Part shown: positions 47,961 through 60,489 of the stretch, piece by piece
Layout: every line of letters starts with the position of its first letter
Position numbering within the stretch: position 1 is the stretch's first letter
Assembly (NCBI GenBank): GCA_037447655.1
Contig: JBBHKE010001625.1
Coordinates: 15,125 to 79,124, forward strand
DNA: 64,000 nucleotides
Reading direction: 5' to 3'
From: Zygnema cylindricum
Taxonomy: Eukaryota > Streptophyta > Zygnematophyceae > Zygnematales > Zygnemataceae
Translations under genes and position numbers: made by a program
The notes under the pieces: model-generated
Database searches by the model: none
The model's input: the letters and a program-made list of their open reading frames with translations, nothing else
What the model was told of the DNA's origin: nothing

Positions 47961-49330
47961 AAAGTATCGTCGGAAAAAAGAGAAGCACCAGGAATGATTA
48001 ATCGTCACAAAATAAATGTTTTGAAGGTTCTTTTTTCCTCGAATCGACGGCCCATAACGTTTGCATTCTACTGTATTACCATTAACTGTCATTCGGACAC
48101 AGCGACAAAAAAAATCGGCAAAAGAAATCATTCGACAAAAATAAAATCAGCAAAAGAAAAAAATCGGCAAATGAAATAAATCGGGTTTTCCAGATTCGCT
48201 CTACGGTACAACTTCCAAATATTGTCACGACGTGGAGGAGAAAGTATTGAGTCGAAACATTTGAAAAGTTTTGGGAGTTTCCTTCACACCTTTCTTCCCT
48301 CGATAATGTAGTCTTGACAGAAAGCCGATTTGAAGTTAGAGTTGCGGTTTCGTCGGAACACAAAATATCCTTTCCCGCCCATCTTTTTTTATTGTGGTGG
48401 CTTTTTTTGGGTTTACGACAACTCCCTGAGAAGCAGAAGAAAAAAAAAACACGAAAAACAATACACAAAAATAAAAGATACACAAAGAAAAGAGGGAGAA
48501 GGGGTAATAAAAAGCGAGAGAGACCGGAAGCCGGTTCAAAGAAAAGGGAAAGAGAGCGATGGGAAAGATGAATTTTTAAAAGAAACAGAGAAACCGCGAA
48601 AATCGAAATTCTATAAATTTTCAATTCTAAAACAAACACGGCTCTCTCAAACTCTTTATCGAGTTTTCCGAGCCTTCAAGATTTGGATTTTACCCCGGAT
48701 TCGGAAACTTAACTTTATAATACGTAAATTATTATTACATAATCTAATAATTTTCCGAGTTTTCCTAAGGTTCGCAGACTCTCCTCAGAGTTTTTCTCGA
48801 TATTTCTTCGATTTTTTCCTCGATATTTCTTTGATTTTTTCAAAGATATTTTCAGTGTTTTCTCGGGTTCTCGGGTTTCATAGGAAAAAATCTATAAATA
48901 CCCTGAAAAAGCCTAAAATAACCGATAAAAAGCCTTCAAAAAACCATGGAAAACCCTTACAAGCCCTGAAACAACCCTAAAAACGCCCTAAAGAACACCA
49001 CACATACTTCCGTTCTATTCCTACATACACACATTTCTTGTGTGTGTATATGTAAAAAAAAAAAAAAAATGGGCAGGAAAAAAAAAAAAAAAGGGCAGAA
49101 AAAAAAAAAAAAAAACGAAGAAAAATCAAAATAATCCAAAAAAAATACCCAAAATTTTAGAAAAAAAAACCTTTCTATCGGTCGGAATAAATCCCATTTG
49201 AATCAATTTACCATCCTTTACTCCCCCTTTACCCCCCCCACCCCGCTCCCCTCCTCCCCCCCCTTACCCCCCAAGCCACGGCATTTAGGGCCACCCTCCC
49301 CCCATTTCCGGTGGCACCTCCTCAGAGCCT
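47961..49330. other. Anonymous DNA
   Basis: No gene. 49045-49170 is A-rich, and 49220-49270 is C-rich. Confidence 0.45.
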
Positions 49331-49425
49331 TTTAGGGGGTAGAGGGAGAGAAATAGGGGGGTTAGAGGGAGAGAAATAGGGGGGGTAGAGGGAGAGAAAT
49401 AGGGGGGGTAGAGGGAGAGAATTGG
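49331..49425. repeat. 24-bp tandem repeat, four copies
   Basis: Units TAGAGGGAGAGAAATAGGGG with a variable G-run. Confidence 0.9.
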
Positions 49426-50039
49426 GGTAAAAAACAATGTAAAAACGGAAATAAAGGTTTTGGAGTTTATTGGTATTTTGAAGTTTTATTTTTTTTGAGA
49501 GACCCGAGAGGTTGTTTTGGGAGGGAAAGAGAGGGGAGAGGGCGACAGAGGGATAGAGAGGGAGAGGGGGAGAGAGGGGGAGGGGGGGAAGGAAGAAAGG
49601 GGAAAAGAAAATGGGGTGAGGGGAGAGGGAGAGAAAAAGCCAAAATGGAAGCACAGAGGCTGGAAGGAATCAAATTTCCGTACATGTTCCTCCGTACATC
49701 CATTAGCTTTACTGTACTTTCTAGTGTCGATTCCTCCAATCACGGCGCAGAGCGGCCGATGGGCACGCTTTGTCCGTACGTCCTGCCGTACACAAACTGC
49801 TCCACTACCTGCCAAACATGTACGGAGATCAACGCTTCCGTAGACCAACTTTTTGTAAAGTAACCGGGAAATCCGGAAGCCATCTCTTCCGTCCGTACTA
49901 TCGTACCGATGGACGTCTACGGTCCAATAGGAACGGTCGCCTGGTTGGCCAAGTACACAAGTTCCTCCATCCGTACAAATTGTCGTACTCTTTCATTTCG
50001 TGCGTACTTTCGCACAAATGGAGTCGTACTTAGCCGACT
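49426..50039. other. Purine tract then CCGTAC-dense block
   Basis: 49500-49640 is purine-rich. 49680-50030 has seven CCGTAC or GTACGG words in 350 bp. No gene recognised. Confidence 0.55.
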
Positions 50040-50880
50040 CTCTGCTTGTTGAAATCGGGTAAATTCATATCGCGATAATTTCGATATTCAATATATCGAA
50101 TATCGATCGAGAAGACTTCTCGATATATCGTACCGAGACCAACATAAAATATCGCGATATATATCGCGATATATAGTATTTTTTAAATTAAATATTTTAT
50201 TTTTTAATATAATATGTTATTTTAGCGAAAAAAACAAATTCTCTGATACGCCACGTACAACGTGATTTTCGTTCCGTGACTTAAAGGTAGACGCCGCAAA
50301 ATGTAACCGACAAAAAAGTACAAATTCTGTAATTCATGTAATTAATTTATTTGGGGTATGGTTACATGAGGAGGTCTCTGTAATAGTACGGATAGCAAAA
50401 TTTCTACATCGCGTATCTTCTGAGAACAAGTTTTTGCATACGTGTTTTGATTTGAGTGGTTCCATGTAAGATGCCGATCAAATCTCTAAAATCGTCAAAG
50501 ATTTGAGAACCGACCATTTTCGTATGGAAAGCCGTACTTGCGTATTATGTAAGTGTACCGCGTCAATGTACCTCAGAGATCTCCTTCACTCTGCTGACGT
50601 TCAGGAAAAAACCGTATTCATTTCGGCAAAAAATTTACGGTCACCGTGTCCGAAGGCACGTGACTTTGGAGAACTGTGAAAATTTTCATTTTATTTTATT
50701 TTTAAATGCTTCGATATATCGAAGATACGATATATCGGCGATATATCGTCAATGCATCGTGATATTATGATTTTCGATATATCGAAGCGATATATCGATT
50801 ATTGGGTACCTGAAATTCGATATATATCGAATATCGGCAAATGGTCCTCGATACCCAACACTACTCTACAGTACTGCGTG
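50040..50880. repeat. CGATATATCG arrays flanking a 530-bp AT-rich core
   Basis: Self-complementary words (CGATATATCG, ATATCGCGATAT) are dense at 50070-50175 and 50710-50850. The right edge reads TCGATACCCAACACTACT. Fragments with the same words, often next to AACACT, occur near 25660-25790, 58985-59120, 57885-57960 and 40975-41050. This suggests one dispersed element family of unknown class. Confidence 0.55.
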
Positions 50881-51421
50881 CCATTTTGCGCCCGTTACGT
50901 GACTGTGGACCGCTGTCGCCACTTCTCGATCGCGCGCTTGTGGGTCCAACTTCATTTTTCGTCGCGCATGGATTTCGTCATGGATGTCCGATTCGAATAG
51001 TGCACACGAATAACATAATAGTACGAAATTGGACATCTATGAATTTCGTCTTTCCAAGATAGGGCGGCGCAAGCTTTGGCAACCATTTGAATAAATGAAG
51101 CTTCACGATTTTGACACGTGTGTTACGAAGCTGTAATTCTCCTTTTATTAGGCTAGGAGAATAGGGTAGCTTCTAAACATAGGGTAGCTTTATACATGTG
51201 ATATTAAAAAATAAACTAGCGTACATCTTTAGAAATAGTATCCAACAAACTATTGTAGTGGAACAATTTTCTATTATGACTTAAATGCTTCAAAACATGG
51301 TATTATATGATGAACTTTTGGGAAGATTCTGGCATATGAAAAAGCCTAAATAAGTTGTTGGGTATTTATTTTTGTGTGTCGAATCTTTGCCTTTCTTTCA
51401 CCTATCTTGCTTAGATACTCA
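50881..51421. other. Anonymous DNA
   Basis: No gene or repeat recognised. Confidence 0.4.
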
Positions 51422-52155
51422 GGGTGAAGTTCCATTAGACGAAAAGTGAGGTTGTTTACAGAAATTCGGACCTCTCCGTACTACGTCGTACGTCTTATTT
51501 TGTTTTAATGCGGAAAACAACATTACAGAGAATCTTGCTAATATTCTCCAAAATTCTGGGATAACAGTGAACGTTGGATATTTTTTCGTGAAGCATCCGC
51601 TTCGAAAGTTTTTGTAATTGGTGATGTACCTCGCGAGGTACATCACCAATTACAAAAAAAATTGAGCCGTGACACGTTGCATAATTAGCATACGTGTCAA
51701 TATGGCAACCAACGAAAATCAAAAAATTTCGCACACGATATATGCATTCAAAAATCCAGCAGAAAATACAAACGAAATCTCGTAACGCACATTTGTCACG
51801 CTATTTTTGTTGTCGCCCATTCGTCACACTATTTATGGCAGCTCTCATTTGTCACGCCGTCACGCGTAAAAACAGGAACCCTAAAGAAATGCGGTGGTAT
51901 CTCACAAGGCGTCTGCGAAAAGTACAAAACCTGTGTTGAACAATGACCTGGTACGCACGTACATGGTACGCAAATGAAGATTTTTGGTTGGTGTGAAAAT
52001 CATTGACGATTTTCAATATCAAATCTATAGCTATGTGGCACCACTCTTTTTCTACCACGTGGATTATAGACTCTTCGCAATGGAATTTCGTTCAAATTGT
52101 AGCATTATGTAATGTTGGCCGTATTATTACAGAATGTCCTAATGGAACTTCACCC
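51422..52155. mobile_element. PIF/Harbinger-type non-autonomous element 1 (734 bp)
   Basis: The terminal inverted repeat GGGTGAAGTTCCATTAG is perfect at both ends and flanked by the 3-bp duplication TCA (51419-51421 and 52156-52158). A 3-bp duplication and a GGG start fit PIF/Harbinger (Tourist-like) elements. The interior carries a perfect 50-bp palindrome (51609-51658). No transposase frame. Confidence 0.8.
51609..51658. repeat. Perfect 50-bp palindrome, no loop
   Basis: Centred on TCGCGA. The arms of 25 bp (TTTTTGTAATTGGTGATGTA then CCTCG) pair without mismatch. A degenerate version sits at the mirrored position of element 2 (about 52888-52942). Confidence 0.97.
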
Positions 52156-52368
52156 TCAGTTTGTTTCAAAGCCATGTTTTGTCGAGGCCTACAAAAAATC
52201 TATAAAGAATCGCGCTAAATATACCATTTCATCATAGAAAATAGTTATTTGTACTCAAATTTGGTAAAGAAGAGTGAAATCAAATGTGAACGTCGGCTCC
52301 ACCATTTTTAGAATTGGAAATATGCCATGCACGACCAGCGTAGAACCATAAACCTTTTTTTGGCTTTA

Positions 52369-53129
52369 GGGTGGCGTTCCATCAAGAAATTGTGAAATCT
52401 TACGAACAACGTTACAGAACGCTACACTTTGAACGCTACACTTCTCGCGCAGAGTCTGAAATCCACGTGCTCAAGGTTGTAATCCACATGCTCATAAATG
52501 GGTGGTACCACGTAAGATAAGATCGTATATTGAGAATCGTCAAATATTTTTTACACGGACCAACTTCGAACTCAAAATCTTCATTTGGATACCATGTACG
52601 TGCGGACCAGAGCATCGTACCACACAAATTTTGTACTATTTGCAAACGCTTGTCAGATGCCAGCTCATTTTTTTAGGGTTTATGCTTTTTCGCGTGACGA
52701 ATGAGCGCATCCCCAAATAGTGTGACAAATGGCCTGTAACAAAAATAGCGCGACGAAAGCTTGTTACAAGATTACTTTATTGATTTCTGTTGAATTTTTT
52801 GAATGCATGTGTCAAGTGCAAAAATTTTCGATTTCTGTTTGTTGCCATCTTGACACTACATTCATTATCCGACGTGTCGCGGCTAATTTTTTTCTGTAAA
52901 TGGTGATGTGTCTCGTCTTGGTACATCAACATTTACAAAAACTTTGGAAGCGAATGCTTCGCGAAAAAACATCCAACGGTCATTGTTACCTCTCAAACCT
53001 TTGGATAATATTGGCAAGATTCTTTGTAATGTTGTTCGCGTATAAAAACAAAATAAGAGGTACGGCGTAGTACGGATAGGTCCAAATTTCTGTAAACAAC
53101 CTCACTTTTCGTCTGATGTAACGCCACCC
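52369..53129. mobile_element. PIF/Harbinger-type non-autonomous element 2 (761 bp), inverted relative to element 1
   Basis: The ends GGGTGGCGTTCCATCA and (inverted) GGGTGGCGTTACATCA are flanked by TTA on both sides (52366-52368 and 53130-53132), the classic PIF/Harbinger target. Its right part (ACGAAAAGTGAGGTTGTTTA when inverted) matches the left part of element 1. Confidence 0.82.
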
Positions 53130-53132
53130 TTA

Positions 53133-53574
53133 GTTGTTCTTTTCCACTAAAAATCAGGTTATGTTACAATAGCGTATATTTCCCAGGTGAACGTTGAAAG
53201 GGGTAGTATTTCACAAAAGCCTCGATTATCTGAACTTCAATCATGTCAAACAAATAAAAACAACCTTTATCGACGGCTCTTATTGGCTTCAAATGGCGTA
53301 CTAAAACCTTGAAGGAATATAGTGCTGACATTTTTGTACCGCAAGCAAGAAATCCAGGAAAGAGACCTTTCCAAACGTACTCAATTCAACGTACGGGATT
53401 CACGGCGACGCGTGTCACCGACTAGTTCGCTCGGCAACAATGACACATCACACAATTTACAAACGTACAGAAGACCGTTGATGAAAAAGACAATCAAATT
53501 GTTCAGCAAACGTCGTCGTGGACGTCGGCACCAACATTATTACTGTACGCAAATATTGATGCGTGTATTGGCCC
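53133..53574. other. Anonymous spacer
   Basis: No gene or repeat recognised between the PIF pair and the copia remnant. Confidence 0.4.
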
Positions 53575-56500
53575 CTATCAATTTAGGTTGTTTTGATATC
53601 AATCTTGTGCACTTCCATGTCTTCTGCTGCCCCCAAATTGAGAAGGATACGGACGTAGGGAAATCTGGCGACCCAGACTGAGAAGGATACAGACATAGGG
53701 AAATCTGGCGACCGGAGCAAAGGTTTCCTCCTAGTCGATTCTTTCTTTATGAGTAAATCTTTTGGCCCCTAACCAGGCCTTGTAACCCTCAATGGTGTTA
53801 TCCGAGTTCAGTTTTAACTTGAAAACCCGCTTACACCCTATCAGCTTTCGGTAAGGAGGACATTCCACCAACTCATAAGTATAAACCACCATGATTGAGG
53901 CCATTTCCTCGTTGATGGTTGTTTTCCATAGGTTTCTCTCATGACAGTTCATCGCCTCTTTGTAAGTTTGAGGTTCATCCGGGTGAGACAATCTAGTTAC
54001 CTTGTTGTTGACTTGTTTTTCTTGCAGCCTTTTGCTGCTTCTCCTTCCTCCCTCAAAATATGTCGTTGGTATAGATGGCTCTCATGGATTCCTTTTAACA
54101 GTTTCAGCTTCTCCCTTTTTCCTTGGTTCCGGTTCAATTTCCACCAAGTCTTCCGCTTCTAGTCGAGGTGTCTTTTGAGGTTCCACAGTTTGTTCTTTTC
54201 CGGTCTGATTTGTACCTGCAAGATCACCATCTTCTCGAAAACTTGTATAATTCGGGAGCTCAAAGTCATCAGAATTTTCCGAAATCAAATTTGATTTTGA
54301 TTAACTTTGTATATTTTAAGGGAACTAAAGATTTCCCTTCATCCATAACCACTAGATCCTTCACGAGAATTATATGTTCTCTCTTAAGATCATAGACCTT
54401 ATACTCTTTTACATCTTCATCATATCCTAGCAGATATCTAGGTTTTCCTTTCGGATCTAACTTCGAATTTGAACGATATGTGTCCAGACTTAACAATTGA
54501 CTACCGAAAACATTTTAGTGTGAAATACCTGGTTTTCGGTCGGTCCATCTCTCATAGGGTGTTTATTTTTTTACTACCAAAGTAAGAAGTCTATTTTTAA
54601 GATAATTTGCAAAGTTCATTGCTTCAGCCTAGAATCTCTTTCCTATCTTCTTATCCGAGAGCACACTTCTGGCACTCACTTAATGTCATATTTAACCTCT
54701 CGGCTACACCATTCTGCTTAGGATTTTCATCAACTGTCTTTTGGTGTTTTACTCCATCTTCTCTAAAAAAATCCTAAAACTTATTTGAGGCATACTCTCC
54801 CCTATTATCACTTCTAACTCTCTTAATAGCGGTTGCATGGAGTTTCTCACTCCATGCTTTATATTCTTTAAAAATCTATGGGGCCTTTAATTTATTTCTT
54901 AGAAAATACACTCTTGAATACCGAGACCAATAATCGGTGATAGTCATCATAAACCTCTTACCTCAGGGTGAGGGCACCTTAGCCGGTCCCCAAACATCAG
55001 TGTGTACCAAATCTAATATTATTTCACATTTATAAATGGCTACTTTTGGGAATGGTAATCCGTATGCCTTGCCTTGAGCACATCCACTACTGTCACTTGG
55101 ACTTTCACTTTCTCCAAACTAAATCCCTTCTATTACTCCCATCTTTTTCATTTCTTTTAACTTATCTAAATGTACATGCACAAGCCTCTTATGCCACAAC
55201 ATTATATTATGAAAACTAGAATAAAAAAGCTTTTTCTTTTCATTGCTTAAAATAAACCTAAACATCTTTTCTTTTTATTGCTTAGAATCAGCCTAAACAT
55301 CCCTTGACTACCTTTTTCAAAAATGAAATAAACTTCTTCCCCTAAAGTAGCAGTAAAGACTCCTTTCCTAGTGCTAGTTTCAAAACCTTTATCACATGAC
55401 ACCGATGTTCACATAAGATTTTTGATCAATTGAAGAATAAACAACACATCAGAGAATGTAACTCTAGATGTTTTTCCCTCCACTAATAACTTCATATCTA
55501 CCGATCCCACTAAAGTAGTAGTGACTACCCTCCCATCCTCGTGCTCTATTTCTACGGTGCAAATCTTTATCATTTTTGTGAACATGTGTTTGTCTTTACA
55601 CATGTGCATAGAAGCGCCTAAGTCCACAATCTAACTCCCTTCACCCGTCAATCCCCCGAAGGCACATTTCTGTTTTTGTGGGATTTTGACCTCGGTTTAT
55701 ACCTCCATCTCTCCACGTAACAAGAGCTCATCGTCCTCAAATTCCTCCTCAAATACCTACGTCACAAGAGCCTTCTTCTTTCTTTTTGGAGGTCTAGGCC
55801 CTCCCTCTTTTAACCGAAGTTTAGTTAGTTTAGAGCACTCCACCATGAAGTTCCCTGGTTTCTAACAGAAATGACACAATCTCTTTGAATCCCTCAGACC
55901 AGTCTCATTAGACTGATTTTTTTGTCATCCTCCTCTATAACCCCTAAGCGGTTTCCTTGGATCCTTCTTCCAATCGGTTTCGGCTGCGAAAGCCTGTCCA
56001 CTCTTACACCCCCTCCAGATTTCTATCGTATTTTCTCGGACGAGAATCATCCCTTACTACCGAGTTTGAGGTCAACCTAGAATCCGGTAGATCTTATACT
56101 CGATTAACTATATTCTTATAGTCTTCGTGCAACTTCAAAAGAAGATAGTTAACCTTCATCTTTTCAATATCCACCTGTCCAAAAAAAGTGTAGTAAGCTC
56201 ATTGTAAAAATCTAACAACTTCCCCACTTTGTATGAATATGCATCTATTTTTTGATTTGCCAGCTGTTGGTGTTGAATTTAACCACTGCGGTACATTTAT
56301 ATGCGTGCCACCCATTTATCATATGTTCGTTCCACTTCTAAATGAGGTGATGCAAGTCTTTGGGTGAGATGACGAAGTATGAAGTGTTTTGCTGCCATGT
56401 CATTGTAATCCCAAGTATCAATATAATTCTTCTCATTCCTCGCAACAAGTGACATGAATGCCAAACCGGTTGCAATGGGTGATGCAATCACTGTGACTCT

Positions 56501-56590
56501 TTTTTTTTTCCCTTTGTCCATCACAATGCTTGCCCAAACCTCACTATCTTCTGCTGGAGCTGGATCTGCTTTTCTGGTAAACTTGGTCAT
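53575..56590 (-). mobile_element. Degenerate Ty1/copia retrotransposon (gag-PR-INT-partial RT)
   Basis: Minus-strand order fits copia. Gag frame 56590-56297. A zinc-knuckle-like CHFC and EC segment at about 55883-55842, with His replaced by Asn and an internal stop. A protease-like DLGASMHM (about 55620; the usual Ser of DSG is Leu). An integrase core with DLVHTDVWGP, RSDNRGEY and QNGVAERL (about 55060-54690), giving the D, D, E residues but with stops. An integrase C-terminal region, KLDPKGKPRYLLGYDEDV (54460-54400). The reverse transcriptase start ELVECPPYRKLIGCKRVFK, then ETFAPVARFPYV and EVHKIDIKTT, ending near 53575. RT palm, RNase H and LTRs were not found. It is non-functional. Confidence 0.9.
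53640..53713. repeat. 40-bp tandem duplication inside the copia RT
   Basis: GAGAAGGATACGGACGTAGG, then GAAATCTGGCGACC, is repeated at a 40-bp period. Because 40 is not a multiple of three, it shifts the RT frame. Confidence 0.9.
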
Positions 56591-57543
56591 AGCAAACCCT
56601 GAAAGAATTACCCAGGCTGGATAGACGCCTCACTTTTCCACTCACTATCCCCCAAAACTGTCTCTTGCATAGAGCTCCTATCATCATACTCTTTGAATAT
56701 GTGAAGCCAGGTCCATTAAAGATAGGCACTCTAGAGGATGGGCCCATAATCTGCAACTCTGAGACCTCATTCGTCCTCAGAGTAGGCAACTCACTAGAAG
56801 CCCGTAAGATAACACTTACCGTTTTGTGTTTGCCTAAGATTAAATGTCACTTTTACAAATACCAGACTAAACTGGCATTACCCGTGTGAAGGAAAGACTC
56901 TTTTGAGTTTATTGCAAAAATAATCACTTGATTTGCTCCCTTGAGCTGTATGTTATAGATGGTCAAAGTTGACCTTTTGTACAGATGCGCTCTGAGAGAG
57001 AGGCAACTACCTAAGATTTGCCTAAGTCCTAATGTCCTCTTTAAACCGCCTACTACTGTTGTACTTGACAATCCTACGATTGTATAGTACAGAAAAGTAC
57101 AGGTGCCGCTTTACTTCCTGTATGGCCATGGTACGCTATGGTCGTCCCGCTAACTCTTGTCTGTTCATGAGCCATAGTTGCTCCCTCTGCAATCTTTGCT
57201 GTCCACTGGTAGGTTGCCACGTGTCATTCGGTGATGTCTTTTTTGTAAACCGCCAAAATGACCACTCTGTTGCCTCGGTTCCATTGCGAGTTGTTCGATA
57301 GATGACAACATTTAATTTCGTCTGTTGAAATTGAATGTCAGATGTCATTTCGTCTTTCCTGATTTCTTTTAGTGCGTCCACGGTAGTTCTATGGATTTCC
57401 CAAGTAGTAATTTGTTAAATGAATTCCATGACATGTAAATGTTTAAATACGTATCGCACCCTATATATCTTAGCATTGGTCCTAGACTATGGGATAAAGC
57501 TAACGGCTATATTGACGGTCGATGGGTACCAGGATCAATTCCT
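56591..57543. other. Upstream flank of the copia remnant
   Basis: It should contain a 5' LTR if the element were complete, but no primer-binding site (TGGTATCAGAGC-like on the minus strand) or LTR border was recognised. No gene. Confidence 0.4.
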
Positions 57544-57645
57544 AGTTCCGACAGCTCTTTTGGTACAAGTGGTTTGTTTCATCTCCCAGAGAAGAGTTCC
57601 GACAGCCCTTTTGGTACAAGTGGTTTGTTTCATCTCTTAGCGAAG
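57544..57645. repeat. 51-bp tandem duplication
   Basis: AGTTCCGACAGCTCTTTTGG through CATCTC occurs twice in a row with few differences. The 51-bp unit keeps frame, but no protein family is recognised. Confidence 0.9.
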
Positions 57646-60329
57646 ACTAGGCAGCCATGGCTGTAACTCCCTCTCTAGTCTTCAGTGGTTATGATAAGTG
57701 TGGGGACTTGAGAGAGGAGTACTTTTCGGGACTTGAGAGAGGTGTGAGAGGCAGTCTGCCTTTGCTTCTTTGCTGTTTTATTTTACACCTTTTAGACCGA
57801 GAATATACCAAACTGAAACCATTCATTTCTGCAGCAGCCTCCTACCAATTACCAATATGTACCTTTTTTTTGACCTACCGACAATCGATATATCTCTAAA
57901 TAAATTAGCAAGATATTTACCAATGTTTAAGCCCAATATGCCGATAAATATTTTTTGCGATAATTGACTTCGTTTTCATTCGTACGACTTTCTCCAGCGT
58001 AAGTACTACGCATTCCGTACTGGATTTCCGTACAAAGTACGGACCGGATAGTGATACATGACATGACAACAGTGTAATACTATATAGCATATAAAACTAG
58101 AGTATAGTAACACTATACTGACAAATATATCGGTGACAACAAATTTCTTTCTTTCGGAGCAATTTATCTGGCCCTTTTGCCGTACGATACCTTATATAAT
58201 ATTGGTTATCAAAATAATCGAGCACTAGTATCAATGGCTGCTTAACTTTATATCACAATATATATATCGAGCATGTTATTTGATACGCGATGCACGATAT
58301 GTGCGGGGAGGTACAGTAAACAGAGGGAATTGCCAGCGGAAACGAACAAAAAAACAAAATCCTACAAAATGTGAAACGGAGTGAACTGAAGGTCACGGAA
58401 CTGAAAATTACGGACAGATACGCCAATAACTGAGCACCCTCCAGCCATCCAATTACACCTAATAGCCTGCTATGGTATCCGGCAAAGCCAACATGCTTTT
58501 TCTGCCTTTCAGTAGATGCCCCCTCGGAATAAAATTTGGTTCGGTGAATCTTTTCAATTCGTCAAAAACTGATTTTTTTGGTCGCCGATATTTCTAGGAT
58601 ATGGACAGCAATGGTTTTAAAAAAATCGGACTACTTGAAATCCAATAGGAAAGGAGGAAATCTGTACTTCCGCCTTTCGTTAAAAGAAAATAGTATTTTC
58701 GGCCAGTTTGAACTACTACGTGAAAAAATAAAATTCGTACTTTTGAGCACCACTATTACAAACTCATTGAGCTGGCAAGACCGTATATTTTCAGTCCGAG
58801 GCGATGGATCTTGAGGTAGGCTTGAGGAAATTGTATTAAACCCGACATTTAAGGCAATGATACATTAGTACTTTACAGCTCACACCGAATTCTCAGAGCT
58901 AGATTCGTATTCGGAAAACTGACAAGTGACATGATTCCGTCATATCATTTGTTTAAATATGGAGGACCACGGTTTTTTTCCTTCCCATTCGTCCATTTCG
59001 TTTTTCAAGCCGATTATCTGATATCGAGCTCGATACAGAAAAGAGTATTGTGTAGTCAACCGAGGGTCAAAGAAAAATACTCCGAATCGGACATCGAAAA
59101 ATGTCCTCGATATAGAACACTATAAAAAACACACTTACTGCTCTGCTTTCACAAAGAGAAACAGATGTCGGCAAAAACAAAAACAGCAATGGCACCGGAA
59201 ATGGAACAGAAACATAAACATAAGAAGCAAACACATATGGAAATGGAAAGGGAAACGGAAAAAACTCACCGTTGCATTGTGCCCCATAAGTGAAGGGAAG
59301 TCAAGTGATGTGACTGAAAACCCATCTTCCGATTCCGACGGGGACCAATAGAATTGCAGCATTGCAAATGACAAGTGTCATCCAGGCCACCACCACTCAC
59401 AAAACCAGACGAGCCACAAATGTGTCCCTGTTCCAAAAAAATCCCAAATTTTTCCCACGTTTTTCTTACAATATTCTTCAAGTAGTCCCAAACTGTTCCT
59501 AAATTGTTTCCCAAATGATCCCAATACCTTCCTAAAAATTCCTTAAATATTTCCCAAAATGTTCCAAAAAAGTTCCAAATGTCTTCCAAATGTCCCCACA
59601 TTATTCGAAAAAACATATCCCAAACGGTTCCGAACTTCTTACAATAAGAACATAAGAATTATTGTCTTTATCACGATCATTTCATCAAGGGTTTCCCAGT
59701 TTTGTCAAGAATAAACTTCCAATCTAAATTTCCAAGAAGCTATATAAGAAAGGCAGTAGCAATATGCACATGAACGGTTCTAAAACTAAACAATTCTACT
59801 GGAAAGACAAAGAACAAAAAATTACCATTAAAGAACGGGGACTTCTAAAGAAAAAAATTTGAATAGAACATCGAAAAAATATATTCAAAAAGCTCTAGTT
59901 TTGGGTATAGAGACAACTCTTTCCAGCTTTAAATATACAGCCTTCCCGAAAACTGCCCAAGTAACTAATTTTTAAAAGGAGAGAATAGATATGGACATGA
60001 ACAAAAAATATGGATATGAAAAATGAATGAGGAGACGATGAATACGGTTAGGAGAAAATAAAACTAAAGATGAATGGAATAGAGCTCTGAGGAATATGGA
60101 CTTTAAGATTTTCAAGAGCTTCTTTAAAGCTTTTAACTGTTTATAGGAGTTCTTAAGAGTTTCTAAGCTTTTCTAAGAGTTTTTAAGAGTTTTCAAGAGC
60201 ACAGTAGTTTTCTAGAGTTTCTTAGGCTTACTCTTCTTGATCTCCTCCTTCTTCCTCCCAGGCTTGTCCAGATCCCTTCCTCTGTACTACCTCTCCCTCC
60301 TCTCTCCCCTCTGTTTCACGCCTCACATT
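57646..60329. other. Anonymous DNA
   Basis: No gene. 59420-59610 is a loose TTTCCCAAA and TTCCAAA repeat. CGATAT-family fragments lie at 57885-57960 and 58985-59120. Confidence 0.4.
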
Positions 60330-60484
60330 CTAAACCGCAGGAGCTGTAGCTCCTGGAAGAGGGGCAGGTGGAGTAGGTGGAGGAGGAGGTGGAGGTGGAG
60401 GGGGAGGAGGAGGTGGAGGGGCACCCTCAAGAAGGTTTCCTCCTACAAGGATAATTTTCCCTTTTCTCCACCACCTCCTCCATG
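60330..60484 (-). other. Possible proline-rich last exon
   Basis: A minus-strand frame reads GNLLEGA, then about 14 Pro, TPPAPLPGATAPAV and a stop. This looks like a formin-type or WH2-type Pro-rich segment, but it sits on a GGTGGAGG simple repeat and has no identified neighbouring exon. Confidence 0.2.
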
Positions 60485-60489
60485 ATTAT

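Noticed and set aside
47128-47997. 289-codon Phe/Ser/Leu frame
   Set aside because: Lies in a pyrimidine satellite open in all forward frames.
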